Positions 1 to 11,940 of a stretch of 64,000 bases of DNA are shown here, in pieces (position 1 is the first letter of the stretch; each line of letters begins with the position of its first letter). Both the position numbers and the translations under genes were made by a program. Under the pieces are notes generated by a model that was given only the letters and a program-made list of their open reading frames with translations, was not told the DNA's origin and searched no databases. Source of the stretch: Ceratopteris richardii (Eukaryota; Streptophyta; Polypodiopsida; Polypodiales; Pteridaceae); the NCBI GenBank assembly GCA_020310875.1, contig CM035406.1, positions 224,336,415-224,400,414 of the forward strand, in the 5' to 3' direction.

Positions 1-1737
1 CTTCAAATACTAAAAGAGAGCAATGGTGCCATTTTAGACCATGAAGAGCTTGAAATAAAAAGCATCACTATTGGTCCATGCTTTAATTAACCATTTTGTC
101 ATTAACTTATTGGACATTCCTTTGATGTTTGAAATTCCCAAACAACCTTCATCCTTTGGATAATGCAAGTTGTCCATTTAATTTTGGGGATAACCCTTCT
201 ATTAGGGTCACTAGTTCAGAGGAAGTTCCTACAAATTCTCTCTTGCTTTAAGATCTATTAGTCTTTTGCTCTCTTGCATGAGAGGAAGTAAAGAATCAAA
301 AATAGGAGGAATGTATTTTTCATCACTGCATGACTAGTGGGATTAATTTGCATATCTTTCTAGTACATCAGCTTACTCTTGAGCTTAGAGAGATTCTAGT
401 TCCATTGTTGCCCGATAAAGATATTGAATCCCACTGGAATACCTAAGAAGCGGAAGATTTGACCACTAGGGATCAATTGACAACCATGGTCAATAAGAAA
501 TTGAGGAAGATGCTCAATACTCGCCTCAAGATAGGATTAAGTATGATTAGTTTTGGACCCCGACACCTCAAAAAAAGTATTCAGACAACTCCAAAAATTT
601 TCAATGCTTAACATGTCACTATGCACAAAGACACTAGTATCATCGACAAAAAGTCTCATGATCATCCGATCTTGATTGATAGGTAGATTGAGGTTGTGAA
701 TACAACCTATGTGACCTTGATGGTTCAAAAGGCAAATAAGGTCATCAACAATGATCGCACATAGGAGACTAGCTAACGGGCACCCTTGTCTAGTGGAACA
801 TTTTTATCTAATTGCTTGAGAGAGTTGATCATTGATGCTTATGTGAGCAGTTGTGTTTCCCCACAGAGTAGAGATCATCTTAGTGAATTTGTGGCCATAC
901 CCCAATTATTTCAATGATTGGAGAGTGAAGTCCCACTGGAGTCTTTCATAAGCTTTATCGAAGTCAATCTTAAGGGAGAGGACATCTTGTAGTGATGCCT
1001 CAACAAAAACTAGACCTTCCCTTACATCAGTGATCACCTCGAGGATGGACGTCCCATTAATGAACCCTTTTTTATCATCAGTGATCTAGTCTTGAAGGTG
1101 ATAGTTAATATAGTTCACAATCACCTTGGCTACGATCTTGTAACTCATTTGCAACATTGTAATTGGATACCGATTTTTAAATTCTGTTTTTGCTTCCTTT
1201 TTTGTGAATGAGCCTTTGATGATGCCATCATTTAGATCATTGTGAAGCATGCCAAAAGAAGCCTTTTGCTATAGCAAATGTAAAGGAGTGTCCACCACAA
1301 CCTTTAAGGTCTTGAAAAACTCATTGATAATACCATCCAACATCGAATCTTTCTATTAGGAAGGGGATCAATTACCTCAAGAATCTCACCATCCTAGATG
1401 GAAGCTTCATAGAGAGCTTATAGATTTTGTGGGATCTTTTTGGTTCTAGCCACAAGATGGCAGCCATGTAGTTGTGTCTATGAGGAGAAAGATGTGTGGG
1501 AGCCACCAAGACCTGGGTAATGTGGTTGACAATTAGTGTACTATCTTCTTCATCTATTTTGCATTCAATTATACCGGCATCCATCATGAATGAAATCACT
1601 TCTTTGGATTGTTTCTTCTTGTGGAGACTACACATCTCTTTAGTAGGCATTTGTACCAACTTTTCGACCAATGTTTAAACTATATTTGTAATTTCTTTCT
1701 TTGATCTTCTTCTTCATATCTCATCATGCACTACAAA
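1..1737 (-). mobile_element. LINE 2 reverse transcriptase region, decayed, open at window start
   Basis: Read on the minus strand, this is the reverse transcriptase of an L1-type LINE. From right to left there is a linker domain (1372-1671), then RT blocks recognisable by KGFINGTS (near 1050-1075), a DFDKAYE-like palm motif (near 950-970), RQGCPLAS (near 775-795) and the catalytic box LFVDDTSVFV (near 625-655). The longest clean pieces are 99 and 63 codons, and stop codons separate the blocks, so it is a pseudogene. The element runs off the left edge of the window, so its 3' end is not seen. The linker with KKQSKEVISFMMDA recurs on the plus strand at 33371-33574, which marks this as a different LINE family from the five copies at 6.3, 11.9, 23.2, 40.7 and 53.9 kb. 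Confidence 0.8.
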
Positions 1738-1904
1738 ATTGTAAATGGATGAGTCATCCACTCCCTATGGAAAAACTTTCATCTTAAGCATATATCCCTG
1801 TATTGAGTGCCTAGGGGAGGGAGAAGGGGAGGTTCATTTTATTGTCTTTCCTAAAATGCATGAAGTATTTCTCTGATGTTTAGCCCTTGGCAAGGCTACC
1901 AAAG
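1738..1904 (-). repeat. Inverted piece of the composite-unit leader
   Basis: The reverse complement of this stretch matches the leader found in plus orientation at 33120-33260, 9710-9920, 21500-21640 and 51920-52090. Shared words include GGGCTAAACATCAG and GCTTAAGATGAAAG. It sits directly upstream of LINE 2 in that LINE's own reading direction, as it does at 33.1-33.6 kb, so leader and LINE were inverted together relative to the copia DNA that follows. Confidence 0.75.
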
Positions 1905-3917
1905 ATGACATCATGAATAGAGCTCCCACATCACTTAAAGATGCTACTACAACTTATGAAGCTCTGTACAATAGAAACCCAGATGTTTCACACTTGAGAG
2001 TCTCTTGTTGTACTTGTTATGTGTTGATTTCGAACGAACTAAGGACCAACATTGATGATAGGTAAAAAGGGTTTGTACTTATAGGATATACAAGTGACTC
2101 AAAGGGCTATAGGTGTTATAACCCTACAACAAAGCAACTAAAATTATCATGAACGTATCCATGTAGGCTAGTGAAGTTGAAGAGAAGAAGCCAAGAAGGG
2201 ATGAACTAGAGAGCATGGTTCTTATAAGACCCAAACATTTGAGCTCTTACCTATGATGGGATAGAAGCAGCCCTACATCAAGTCAAGTATGTGATGCAGC
2301 ATGCAAAAGCAAAGTCATTGTCACATAAATACAAGAAGATGAAGATATATGGATTGAGCCCAACTCTGACCATCATAAGAAGAAGGGGAGAGCTCAAGGA
2401 TCAACAATATATATCCAAATCAACACAGTGATGAGATCAGGAAATTTGATAGAGTAAGCTATCCAGATGAAAGATTTACACATGATTCACTTATGGCTAG
2501 AGGTTATGCTGACCAAGGTTATTAGAGAACCCACATGTTTTGAAGAAGCTAACATATGCAAGGACTGAAGAGGATCTATGTAGAGGATATTAAGGCTTTG
2601 GAGTAAAATAACACCTAGAATCCTGTACCAAGGAAGAAATATATGAAGGTAATTAAAAACAAGCACGTTTATAAAGTAAAGAAACATTCATATGGAAGTA
2701 TTGCTTGATATAATGTAAGGCTTGTAGCTGAGGAATTTGTATACATGGACTAAAGAGTAGAGTTTGAAGATAAAGCCAAACATGGCTATGTTTGAAAGTT
2801 GAAGAAAGCACTATATGGTCTCAAGCAAGCCCCAAGGGCATGGAATGAAAGTCTTGTGGAGTTTCTAATCAGTTGTGGATACAATCAATGCAAAGCAATT
2901 CCATCATTGTTTTACAAAAAGGAAGGTGAACTATCTCTCTACTTGTGTGCATATGTAGATAACGTGATCATTATAGGAAATCATGAAGAAGGTATCAAGG
3001 AAAAAAAGAAAAGCTTGGGAAGGAATTTAAGATCTCAGACCTTGGAGATCTAAGGTACTTTCTAGGTAATGAAGTATTTAAAGACAATGACATTTTGCAT
3101 ATATAGAGGAAGTACATGTTGGATGTTTTGAAGAAGTGTGGACTTACAAGATGTAGACCATTGAGCAATCCTATGGAGGTGAATATAAAATTGCCTTCGA
3201 TTGAAGGTTACAAAGTATAGGGTCCACTTCTATAGAGCTTTATACTTGGATAATTAAACTATGAAACTATTTACTAGACTAGATCTAGCATTTCTAGTTG
3301 GTGTGCTTCCTTAATTCATGCGCACACCGAGAGTTCCACATTTACTTGCAACAAAGAGAGTACTAGGATATCCCAAGGGTATAGTCAATCAAGGTGTATT
3401 TTATCCTTTTGAAGATGAGTTTTAGGTTAAAGTCTATATAGATGCTGATGGGGTTGGATCAAGAGGATAGAAGAAGCATAAGCCGATATGTAGTGAGGCT
3501 TGGAAAGATAGTCATCTCTTAGATGGCAAAGAAGCAACCCTTAGTTGCCTTGTCATCCTCTAAAGATGAACATAGGGCATTAGCTCAAGTGGCTTGTGAG
3601 CTTATGTTGCTCAAAAAGCTAATGTTTGAGTTAGAATTCCATGTTATTCAATTTCAAAGTCATGTGTGATAATATGAATAGTGTGTACCTATCTCCCGAT
3701 CCCATGTCCGTGCTAGAAGCAAACACATAGAGGTACACTATCATAACATCAGAGAGAAGCTTCTATTAAAGAAGTTCAAGTGCAAAATATAAGTATCAAG
3801 GACCTATGTGCGGGCATGTTCACCAAAGCTTTCGACTCAATGAAGTTAGCAAAGCTCAACAAAGGCATTTATTGTTGGAGATAGGATGAACAATTGAAGG
3901 TTGAGGCTTGGCGGGGA
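1905..3917 (+). mobile_element. Copia family B, 3' part of pol (fossil)
   Basis: This is the plus-strand 3' half of a Ty1/copia element. The parts in order are the C-terminal end of integrase (about 1905-2150), a degenerate linker, reverse transcriptase (about 2530-3260, with the conserved [12 protein letters not shown] block near 2805-2845 and a YVDN-type catalytic box near 2955) and RNase H (about 3430-3860). It runs into the LTR at 3918 through a purine-rich stretch. It is heavily broken, with probably more than ten lesions over 2 kb. The same family is seen more fully at 15856-20454 and 56928-60899. Confidence 0.85.
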
Positions 3918-4452
3918 CTATTGAAATACAAGCATCAACCTTAGTCTAATTTGGACCATCAAATGGATGGTACTTGGAGCATCATAAAGCAAGAATCCAA
4001 GCTCTAGATTATGAATCAAATTGGAATTTAAACCCTTCCCTCAATAACCAAAATTTGAATCACACTTAGGCATGAGTAATAGCCTAGAATCTAGGAAGAA
4101 AACTTCGTAATTGATTGGGAAACTTTTCATCTCCATTTCTAACACGTACTCAGCTTTGAGTTTGCGATATCCCATATATGTGTGCTCCTAGATTGTTTGG
4201 AAGTAGTTTAGTAGGCCCTAAGCTAAGGTAGCCCCTAATTGCTTGCTTAGGAGACTTTCAATAGGAGACTTTCAATAAGGTTTTGTGTAGCCATAGCTAA
4301 AATAAAGAATTCCATGTGACTACTCTAGATTGATTTGAGTTTTGATCATTGTTAATTAGTCATATGTAACTCAATTCTTGTAATACTTGACTTGTTATAA
4401 ATCTTCTTACATTAGCTAAAATTGGTAAAACTCTCTCATCAATTCTCTGCTC
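3918..4452 (+). repeat. Family B LTR 1 (partial)
   Basis: The stretch opens with CTATTGAAATACAAGC, the degraded form of the family B LTR start TGTTGAAGTACAAGC, right after the copia purine-rich tract. It shares derived wording with LTR 6 (33881), such as the GATATCCCAT and GAATTCCATGTGAC stretches, which other family B LTRs lack. It is shorter than the roughly 820-bp full LTR and passes directly into leader sequence. Confidence 0.8.
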
Positions 4453-5299
4453 AAAGAATGTTTGGATCTACTTACAAAGAGTTCTAAATCTGATCTTGCC
4501 CTATTCTCATCAAGCAATCTTAAGAAAAGCAATTGGATGCTGAACACCCTTGTGGGATGGGATTGGAAGTGAGAGCCTTTGAAAGAAATATAAGAATAGA
4601 TGTGGGTTCCAGCTTCGGTAGCCTTGCCAAGGGCTAAACATCAGACAAATACTCCATGCATTTTAGGAAAGTTAGTAAATGGAACCTCCCCTTCTTCCTC
4701 GCCTAGGCACTCAATGAACATTTTAATATAAGGATATACGCTTAAGATGAAACTGATTCTGTAGAGCGCGGATGATTAATCCATTTACCTTTTTGTAGAT
4801 CCACCTGGCTACTTCTCGATACAAATTTATGAAATAGTGATCATCATTCTTGAAAGAAGACTCAGAATCCCATGGGAAGGAATTGACAAAAACCGTTAAT
4901 TGATGGCAAATGTTTTATGTATTTTTGGCAGTTGGTGATTTGTAGCGTGTACTCTTCACAGAAGTAGGTCACGGTTATAAAGAACATTTTCCTGATGTCT
5001 CCTTTCAAACTAAACCACTTTCGCACCCAGCAATTGCCCAAATGATCTTTTCCGCACTTTTTGATCCATATGCCTGCCGCACGAAAGTAAAGTTTAAGCT
5101 ATGCAATAAATAAGACCTAAAAATCCACCTATTTCCATTTTCAATAAAGGCGTTAGTCATGATGTACAATACAATAATGTCTTATTCTTCTTTATTCCAG
5201 CCACTGTTCAAGTCGCAAACGCAAGTATATTTGTAGTTCCAGCACATATGTGCAAGCGACATATCATATCTTTCTTGATATTAACTGTTGGTTTGCAAT

Positions 5300-5420
5300 A
5301 CACACACATAAGCTCAGTTGATTGGGCCGTGTGCCTCTCAAAGCTTGGGCAAGGGCTTCGACCCTTTTCTGCCTCGAGAGGTTTGGGCAAGGGGGTCGAC
5401 CCCTTTGGGCTATAGCTGAA
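5300..5420 (+). repeat. tRNA-like (SINE-type) stretch, copy 1
   Basis: AGCTCAGTTGATTGGG at 5311 looks like a pol III A box (the D-arm region of a tRNA). GGCTTCGACCC at 5354 and GGGGTCGACCCC near 5392 look like B boxes, about 37 bp apart, inside a short direct repeat that begins CTCAAAGCTTGGGCAAGGG. The spacing from A box to first B box is tRNA-like. The same stretch occurs at 10943-11045 and 52905-53000. A tRNA-derived SINE head captured by the leader is an inference; no SINE tail or target duplication was found. Confidence 0.4.
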
Positions 5421-5905
5421 CACTCATCATCGCTTAGCTCGTGAGCTTCCAAACAAACCTCTCTAGAGGATATTGGATCTCCACGATACTTAGAAGACAC
5501 ATGCACAGACATATATAAATACTTGCATTCGAACTCCTACGCAAGCGCAACTACCTATGAACATATGCAAGTAAGAATAGGACACGTTGGCACAACGTGA
5601 AACAACAAAGTCATATTGACACAACACACACAAAAAGATGGTATCTTGCACACACGGGGGTGTATACTTGCACGCATTTGTTCACTTGTACAAGATCCTA
5701 AAAAATAATAAGTATATAGAATCGAACATATTTAAATGACAAAGAACATACACAAATCAGTATCGTCACTCTCGAGATGTTTGGCCATATGTAGCAGTGA
5801 CCAAATATTTTCCGATTTCAGATATCTTCAAAATCGTGAAACACTCAGTTAATAGACCTTAACACATTTTTCGCCTCTTTGGGAGAAATTTTCTTCAAGG
5901 AAAGA

Positions 5906-5906
<1 letters not shown>

Positions 5907-5991
<85 letters not shown>
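5907..5991. repeat. (TA)n microsatellite
   Basis: An uninterrupted TA run of about 85 bp lies near the end of the leader. The matching positions in the other leader copies (11560-11580, 22900, 53525) have only a few TA units, so it expanded in this copy alone. Confidence 0.97.
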
Positions 5992-5994
<3 letters not shown>

Positions 5995-6329
5995 TATAAG
6001 CATTCACCCAGCCTCATGTTCTAATCTAGAAGAACATGGTTTGTTTTGTCCATTCATTCATTCGATTACTAACTTAAATTTCGAAAGTACGAATCCTTTT
6101 TTAGATTATGGAAATTTTCTCACAAGTGGAATTCTCCTCAGTGCCATCTTTTCATTTTACTAAGAGCTCATTGAAATATTTTCCTTTACATGTGGGACTA
6201 GATAGATCTGCCAAGTAGATGGATCTATGGCTATGGAGCATAGGGACCTGAGAGGGATTGCCACTTAGTTTTACTACACCCTATTATTTGTGAATACTCC
6301 ATCTAAGACTTGACATTATGAACAAATTT

Positions 6330-8588
6330 TGCATCCTCTAGCATGTGTGGTAGTCCACGGCTATTGACATGCAGGCGATGCTCGTTGATTTGTTTACTAA
6401 TACTCAGCATTATGTGGCATGGCTAGGGACGATTGTCATGGTGAGGACGCGCCATCACCGATTTTGTTTCTGTAGTACTAGGGAATCATTGATAATCGGA
6501 TCAAGTTTTCCCTAGACGAGGTCGTGATTTCTTTTATCCCTAGGGAAAAGGCAAACCGTGATAATATCACTTACTGGCATGCGATTATCCCAATGCATCA
6601 TATAAGATTCTAGCGAAGCTTTTGAGTTTAAGATTGTAGCCATTACATTACTTGAGACACCTATTCACTTGACTTAGATGGGATTTTTCGTGTGTCGTAG
6701 GATCCTTGCTAACACTTTTACCTTCTCAAAGGTTGTCTCCCTTTCTTCGATGCATGACGAGCCTCTTCTAGTTCTTCTTCTGGACTTTGAGAAAGCCGCT
6801 GATGTGTTTTATTTGAATTATCTTGAGGAAAATATGTTTTGTTTGGGCTTTATAGGTTCTTGGATTAGGGGTGTGGTCTCCATCTATCATTCCATCGATA
6901 GCTAGTTTCTTGTGGCCGGGGACATGGTGACCTCTGGCTCCTACTTTGTTTGTATTCTTTGTTGAGGCCATGAATACTTTTCTATCTACTCATGATAATG
7001 GGTTATAGTTTATTAGGCTTCTTGTTAGAGAGGAGATGGTGCAAGATGGTAAATTTTCTCATGCCACTACCGTTTACTTGCAAGAGTATAAGGCCAATCC
7101 AACCAATGTTGGCTTCGATGATCGGCCTAGATGACTTCCTTACCCCACTTTTAGGGGATCCCCCTTGACTTTTTAGTTGAGTATATTGGGTGCCATATTG
7201 GTCTTAAGTTCACAATTGAGTAGCACATATCGCTTCTCCTCCTAAATATTAGGAGAAAGTTATTATATTGGAGTCCTACCTAACTGTCATTGGCTCATTG
7301 GCTGGGAGGTTTTAGGTGGCTAACAAAGTTCTCTTTTCTAGAATGTGGTATGTAACCTCCCATTAAATCTTCTTAAGCTCTTGAATTAGCCATATTCAAC
7401 AGTTAATAAGGAAATTTCTTTGGTTTGGAGTGACAGGTGGTCCCCCTTGGGCTAAAGTTACTTCGTAGGTCAACATTCTTTCCACATAGCATGGTGGAGT
7501 TGGGGTTATAGACCCTACTTGCTAGAGCAAATCCCTATTGCACGAATGTTTTGTTTATGGTCTCCTTCCTAGGCCTAAGCCTTGGAAATTTTTTCTTAGT
7601 GGGAGATTCGGCCTCTTTGCTCCTCCTATTGGTGGGTCGTTATCGCTTTAGAGCATGTGAATGTTCTTTGAGATGCGGCATATGTGGTTCTAATGGTGTA
7701 GTGAGGATTGATTTGCTTCTACTATCTTGAGATCTTGAGTGCTATTGCAAAACGCTCTTATGTATCTTCCTCTCTCATGTTCTGAGGAGCATCTCAATCT
7801 CCCATCACTTATAATCCTCCCATTCACATGGAGACGGGGCTTATGATTAGTTCTCATCCTCATGTTTCTATTAGTGAGGTTTCTAGAGCTCCTAGGCTTA
7901 ACATGGTACACAAGATTATTTTTACGATTCTCATCGAGGCATGTCAACAAGATGCTTTTATGGCATCGTATGGTGTGTGCCTTAGGTGCTCAAGGGTCTT
8001 GAGAGTGCTATTCTAAGGCTTTAGGACCCACCCTGATCTCTTGCCTTTGTCGGCTTTGTTGGGTGCCATTACTCAAGCTCGCGTCTTTATTTTTCTTCTC
8101 GACTTCACTCAAAAAAAGAATCTTTTCTTTGACATTGGTCTAAAGAGGTAAATAAAAGAAACAGCTAAGGAGTTTGAGATCCACACTAATTGCACTTTTT
8201 AGTGCATTCCGTTTATTGGAACCCATGGTCATGATTGGCACATTGATCACCCCACACACATTTGGGATCACTGGGATCGGAGACTCTTGGACTTGAAAGC
8301 TTGACCATTGTCCGTCTTAACTTGGGATCACTAGGAGTGGTAAAGGTAGGGTCCTTTTTCTCCATTGAAGAGACCCACCATTCCTGTCTTTAATTAATTG
8401 ATGCCATTAGGGAGGATGATCCTCCAGTCACTTGGCCTATTCACTCTTGCTATGGTGAAGGCTTGGAGTTGGTATGGTCTCTCAGGGGAGTTACTTTCTT
8501 GATTTTGGTGGTGCATATGGGGTACTTAGCAGTATCATCAAGTTTTCCTCTTTCAATGGTTAATTTCCCATAGGAGATGATTGTTTTG
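6330..8588 (+). mobile_element. LINE 1 RT region captured in composite unit, copy 1
   Basis: This is an L1-type LINE reverse transcriptase on the plus strand, decayed. The recognisable order is a PKEGG-like block, a Q-x-GF finger block at 6678 (GFFVCRRIL), the palm motif LDFEKA at 6780, the helix WIRGVVS, the catalytic region DATTVYLQ (the A/DDT box, eroded) near 7055, and the LINE thumb/connection block with the words LLYW and WSGV (7240-7430). An eroded C-terminal region continues to about 8588. No endonuclease domain, 5' end or poly(A) tail is seen, so it is a fragment. It ends abruptly in copia RNase H sequence, and that junction is shared with the copy at 23.2-25.7 kb. Confidence 0.75.
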
Positions 8589-9052
8589 GACCCAAAGAGG
8601 ATAGAAGAAGCACAAGTGGATATGGAATGATGCTTATAAAGGTACTCATCTCTAAGATGGAAAAGAAGCAACCCATAGTTTCCCTCTCATCCATTGAAGT
8701 TGAATATTGGGCATTAGCTCAAGTGACGTGATTTTATGTGGCTCAAGAAGCTAATATTTGAGCTAAACTTGTAGGTTAATTGATTTCGAGTCATATGTGA
8801 TAATAGGAGTAGTGTCTACCTATCCACCAATCCCATTTTCCATGCTAGAAGAAGAACACATAGAGGTGCACTACCATTACATTAGCAAGAAGGTATTTGC
8901 TAAAGAAGTTCTAGTGCCAAATATGAGTACCAAGGGCCAATGTTTTGACATGCTCACCAAAGTTTTAGACTCATTGAAGTTAGAAAAGTTCAAGAAAGGC
9001 ATTGATCGTTGGAGCTAGAATGAAGAATTGGAGCTTGAAGCTTGAGTGGGAG
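8589..9052 (+). mobile_element. Copia family B RNase H tail joined to LINE
   Basis: Homologous to the last part of copia B pol (compare 3450-3917): the RNase H block with STxEAEY-like wording (near 8690), then the HIEVHYHYI motif (8859-8885), then the end of pol. The purine-rich tract GAGTGGGAG at 9044-9052 abuts the next LTR and would have primed plus-strand synthesis. It is a fossil, with several lesions. It holds the 3' signals a composite unit would need to be copied in trans. Confidence 0.8.
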
Positions 9053-9528
9053 TGTTGAAGTACAAGCTTCAAACCTAGTCTAATTTGGAACATTAGATGT
9101 ATGCCACTTGGAGCCTCATAAAGAAAGCATTCAAGCACAAGAAATCACAATTAAATTTTAAATTTGAATCCTCCTCTAAGCAATCGAAATTTGAATCACA
9201 CTTAGGTGTGAGTAATTTCCTATAATCTAGGAAAAGTAATTCCTAACTTATAAGAAAATTTTTGATCTCTATATCTCCACATACCTAGCTTTTAACTTGA
9301 GAGACCTTGCATTTCTTAAAGGTATTGTTCTCCTAGTAGGAGTAACCCATTCAAGTGAAAAAACATGCATAGAAGTTCTGAGAGTCTAGTTTATGTGCAA
9401 AAGTTCTGGGGTTCAGTGTGCAGATTTTCAGAGTTTTAATCATTTCATTAGGTAGAGGCCTTCTGAAGTTTCATTCGAGAACACTATAGCTTCAAGATTG
9501 AATAGGCCAGTCGCGAATTCTTCCGTCA
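9053..9528 (+). repeat. Family B LTR 2 (shortened)
   Basis: It starts with the clean family B LTR end TGTTGAAGTACAAGC directly after a purine tract and ends at a CA before TTGGTGCACAGG, which sits where a Met-tRNA primer site belongs. Its 476 bp compare with about 820 bp for the full LTR. Confidence 0.85.
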
Positions 9529-11940
9529 TTGGTGCACAGGAAGTTATCTTGAGGTAGAAGGTGTCGTCATTCTTTTTCACTTTCTGGAAGAGAAATAATA
9601 TTTGGATCTCCTTACAAAGAGTATTAAATCTGAGCTCCTGCTATTCTCATCAAGCAATATTAAGAAATCAATTGGATGCCCAACACCCCTTGTGGGATGG
9701 GATAGAATTCAGATCCTTTGAAAGATATACAAGAATGGATGTGGGTTCTAAAGGGCTAAACATCAGACAAATACTACATGCATTTTAGGAAAGACAATTT
9801 CTAAAAGAACCTCCACTTGTCCCTCCCCTAGGCACCCAATGACCATTTTAATACAAGGATATATGCTGAAGATGAAAGAGGTTCCGTAGGAGGCGGATGA
9901 TTGATCCATTCACCTTTTTGTAAATCCTCATAGAGACAATTTCTTTATTCTTTTTAATTAAGTTTGTGCCTTTCGGAAAACAAAATTATGAAGGAGTGAT
10001 CTTCATTCTTGAAAGCGGACTCAAGAGCATGAATTAGGACCCGAGGCAAAAGGGTAGACCTTTTGAAGGAAGTGACGGAAACCTTGAAGGACATCTAATG
10101 CAGAGGTTGACATGCTTTTATTTCTAGACGGCGATAACCTTTTCCTCAAATAAAATAAATTAATGGTGACAGTGCCACTTCACCAAGAAGAATAAGAGTC
10201 TCAATCGCACTCTTTCACTTGGTTGGATAAACAATGCATGAAACATTAAAGCAAGGTAAATGGTTGAGAACAGCTCTTCGCATATGAGCATCAGTGGCAT
10301 CACAGGGTTGCAAGATGATGCAATTTAGGCTGTTTGTTGTCTATGTGATTCTGATTGCTTTCTTCAAATGGATGGCGCGATCATGCATCCAATTTTCCTC
10401 GTTGATCATGCATCCAATTTTCCTCGTAATTTCGTCCGACAGCATATTTCCCTTTATTGGAAACGAAGCCAAGATTTGCATATCATTTTACTTTAATCTA
10501 AAACCTACACAGCCTTTAGTTGATGGCAAATATTTTATGTATTTTTTGTAGCCAGAAGGTGATTTGTAATTCATATTACACAACAAGTAGGACACATGGT
10601 TATAAATAACATTTTCCTGATGTCTCGTTTTTAACTTAAGCACTCTCGCACCCAGCAATTGCGTAAATGATCCTTCCCGCATTTTTTGATCCGTATGCCT
10701 ACCCCACGAAACCAAAGTTCAAGATATGCAATAAATAAGACCTAAAAATGGATTTATTTCCATTTTCGATAAAGTCGTTAGTCATGATGAACAAAACAAT
10801 AATGTCGTATTCCTCTTGATTCCAAATGTCTTATTCCTCTTTATTCCGTCCAATGTTCAGATCCAGGACGCACATATGTTCAACATATGTTTACCATCAT
10901 ATCTTTCTTCATATTAACTGTTGGTTTGCAATACACACGCACAGGCTAAGGTTGTTGGGCCCTGTGGTTTTCAAGCCTTGGGCAAGGCGTTCGACCCCTT
11001 TGGGCCTCTCAAGGCTTGAGCAAGGGGTTCGACCCCTTTGGGCTAATGTTGAACACACATCATCGCTTGGCTGGTGAGCTTCTAAACAAACCTCTTCGGA
11101 TGATCGTTGGATCTCCAGGATACTTATATCAAGCTAGACATCTTGTTCAGAAAACACATGCACACACATATACAAACACATGCACTGGAACACATGCACA
11201 AGCACAGCTACATGCGAATAAATTCAAATAAGAATAGCACACGTTCACACATGTAACAACACACTAAAATGACACAACACACACAAAAATATGGTATCTT
11301 GGAGACACGGGGTGTATACTTACGGGCATTTATTCAGTTATACATGATCATAGACACTAATAAGTACATGCACTCACACATATTTAAATGACGTGGGACA
11401 TACACAAATGCGTTCACTCACTCTCGAGATGTTTGGCCATATGTACAAGTGACCAAACATTTTCCAAAGTTCAGATGTTTGCAAAATGGCCAAACACTCA
11501 GTTAATAGGCCTTAAAACATTCTTCCGCTCTTTGGGAGATATTTTGTTCACGAAGATAAATCTATGTACATCACTATAAACATTCCCCTGAGCCTCATGT
11601 TCTAACCTACAAGAATACGGTTTGTTTAGTTCATTCATTCATTCGGTTACTAACCTAAATCTGGAAAGTAGGAAACCTTTTGCACATTGTGGAAATAATT
11701 TCCCAAGTGGAATTTTCCTGAGTTCCGTCTTTCTATTTTTCTAGGAAATCCTCCTACAAATGCTTTGTTTTATGCGTGAGATTAGGTAGTTCCACTAGGT
11801 GGATGGATCTATGGCAACGGAGCATGGAAAGCTCAAGGAGATTCCCACTTAGTTTTATCACACCCTATTATCTATGAAGAATTGATCTAAGACTTGAAAG
11901 CATGAACAAATGTTACACCCTCTAGGATTTTTGGCACGCT
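9529..11940 (+). repeat. Composite-unit leader, copy 2 (non-coding)
   Basis: Close homologue of 51841-53887, with which it shares copy-specific wording such as GAGCATGRATTAGGACC (10027) and the doubled GGTTCGACCCC stretch. It is more distant from 21277-23230. The primer-site remnant lies at its left end. No coding likeness was found. Confidence 0.8.
10943..11045 (+). repeat. tRNA-like (SINE-type) stretch, copy 2
   Basis: An eroded A box (GGCTAAGGTTGTTGGG, 10943) is followed by two B-box sequences, GCGTTCGACCCC (10987) and GGGGTTCGACCCC (11023); the second fits GGTTCGANNCC exactly. The B-box repeat unit is about 37 bp. Same place in the leader as copies 1 and 3. Confidence 0.45.

Larger units (their letters stand above)
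4453..6329 (+). repeat. Composite-unit leader, copy 1 (non-coding)
   Basis: This is repetitive non-coding DNA homologous to 9529-11940, 21277-23230, 40122-40689 and 51841-53887. It always follows a family B LTR or its remnant and precedes a LINE RT. Recognisable landmarks in order are a block ending in GGGCTAAACATCAG, a TTGATGGCAAAT block, a tRNA-like stretch (5300-5420), a CA-rich block with CACACGGGGGTGTATACTT, and an AT microsatellite. The short open frames here have no protein likeness and differ between copies. Confidence 0.75.

Noticed and set aside
5208-5512. Two overlapping minus-strand frames in the leader
   Set aside because: They run antisense through the tRNA-like repeat. The corresponding leaders at 10.9 and 52.9 kb do not keep these frames.
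5879-6163. 94-codon frame with a long Tyr-Ile run
   Set aside because: It is simply the translation of the TA microsatellite plus flanks; same for the frames at 32152-32481, 32193-32429 and 32247-32441.
6330-8588. Domesticated host reverse transcriptase gene
   Set aside because: Although five copies of the LINE RT are kept in LTR contexts, all have stops and frame changes in different places, so there is no sign of selection.
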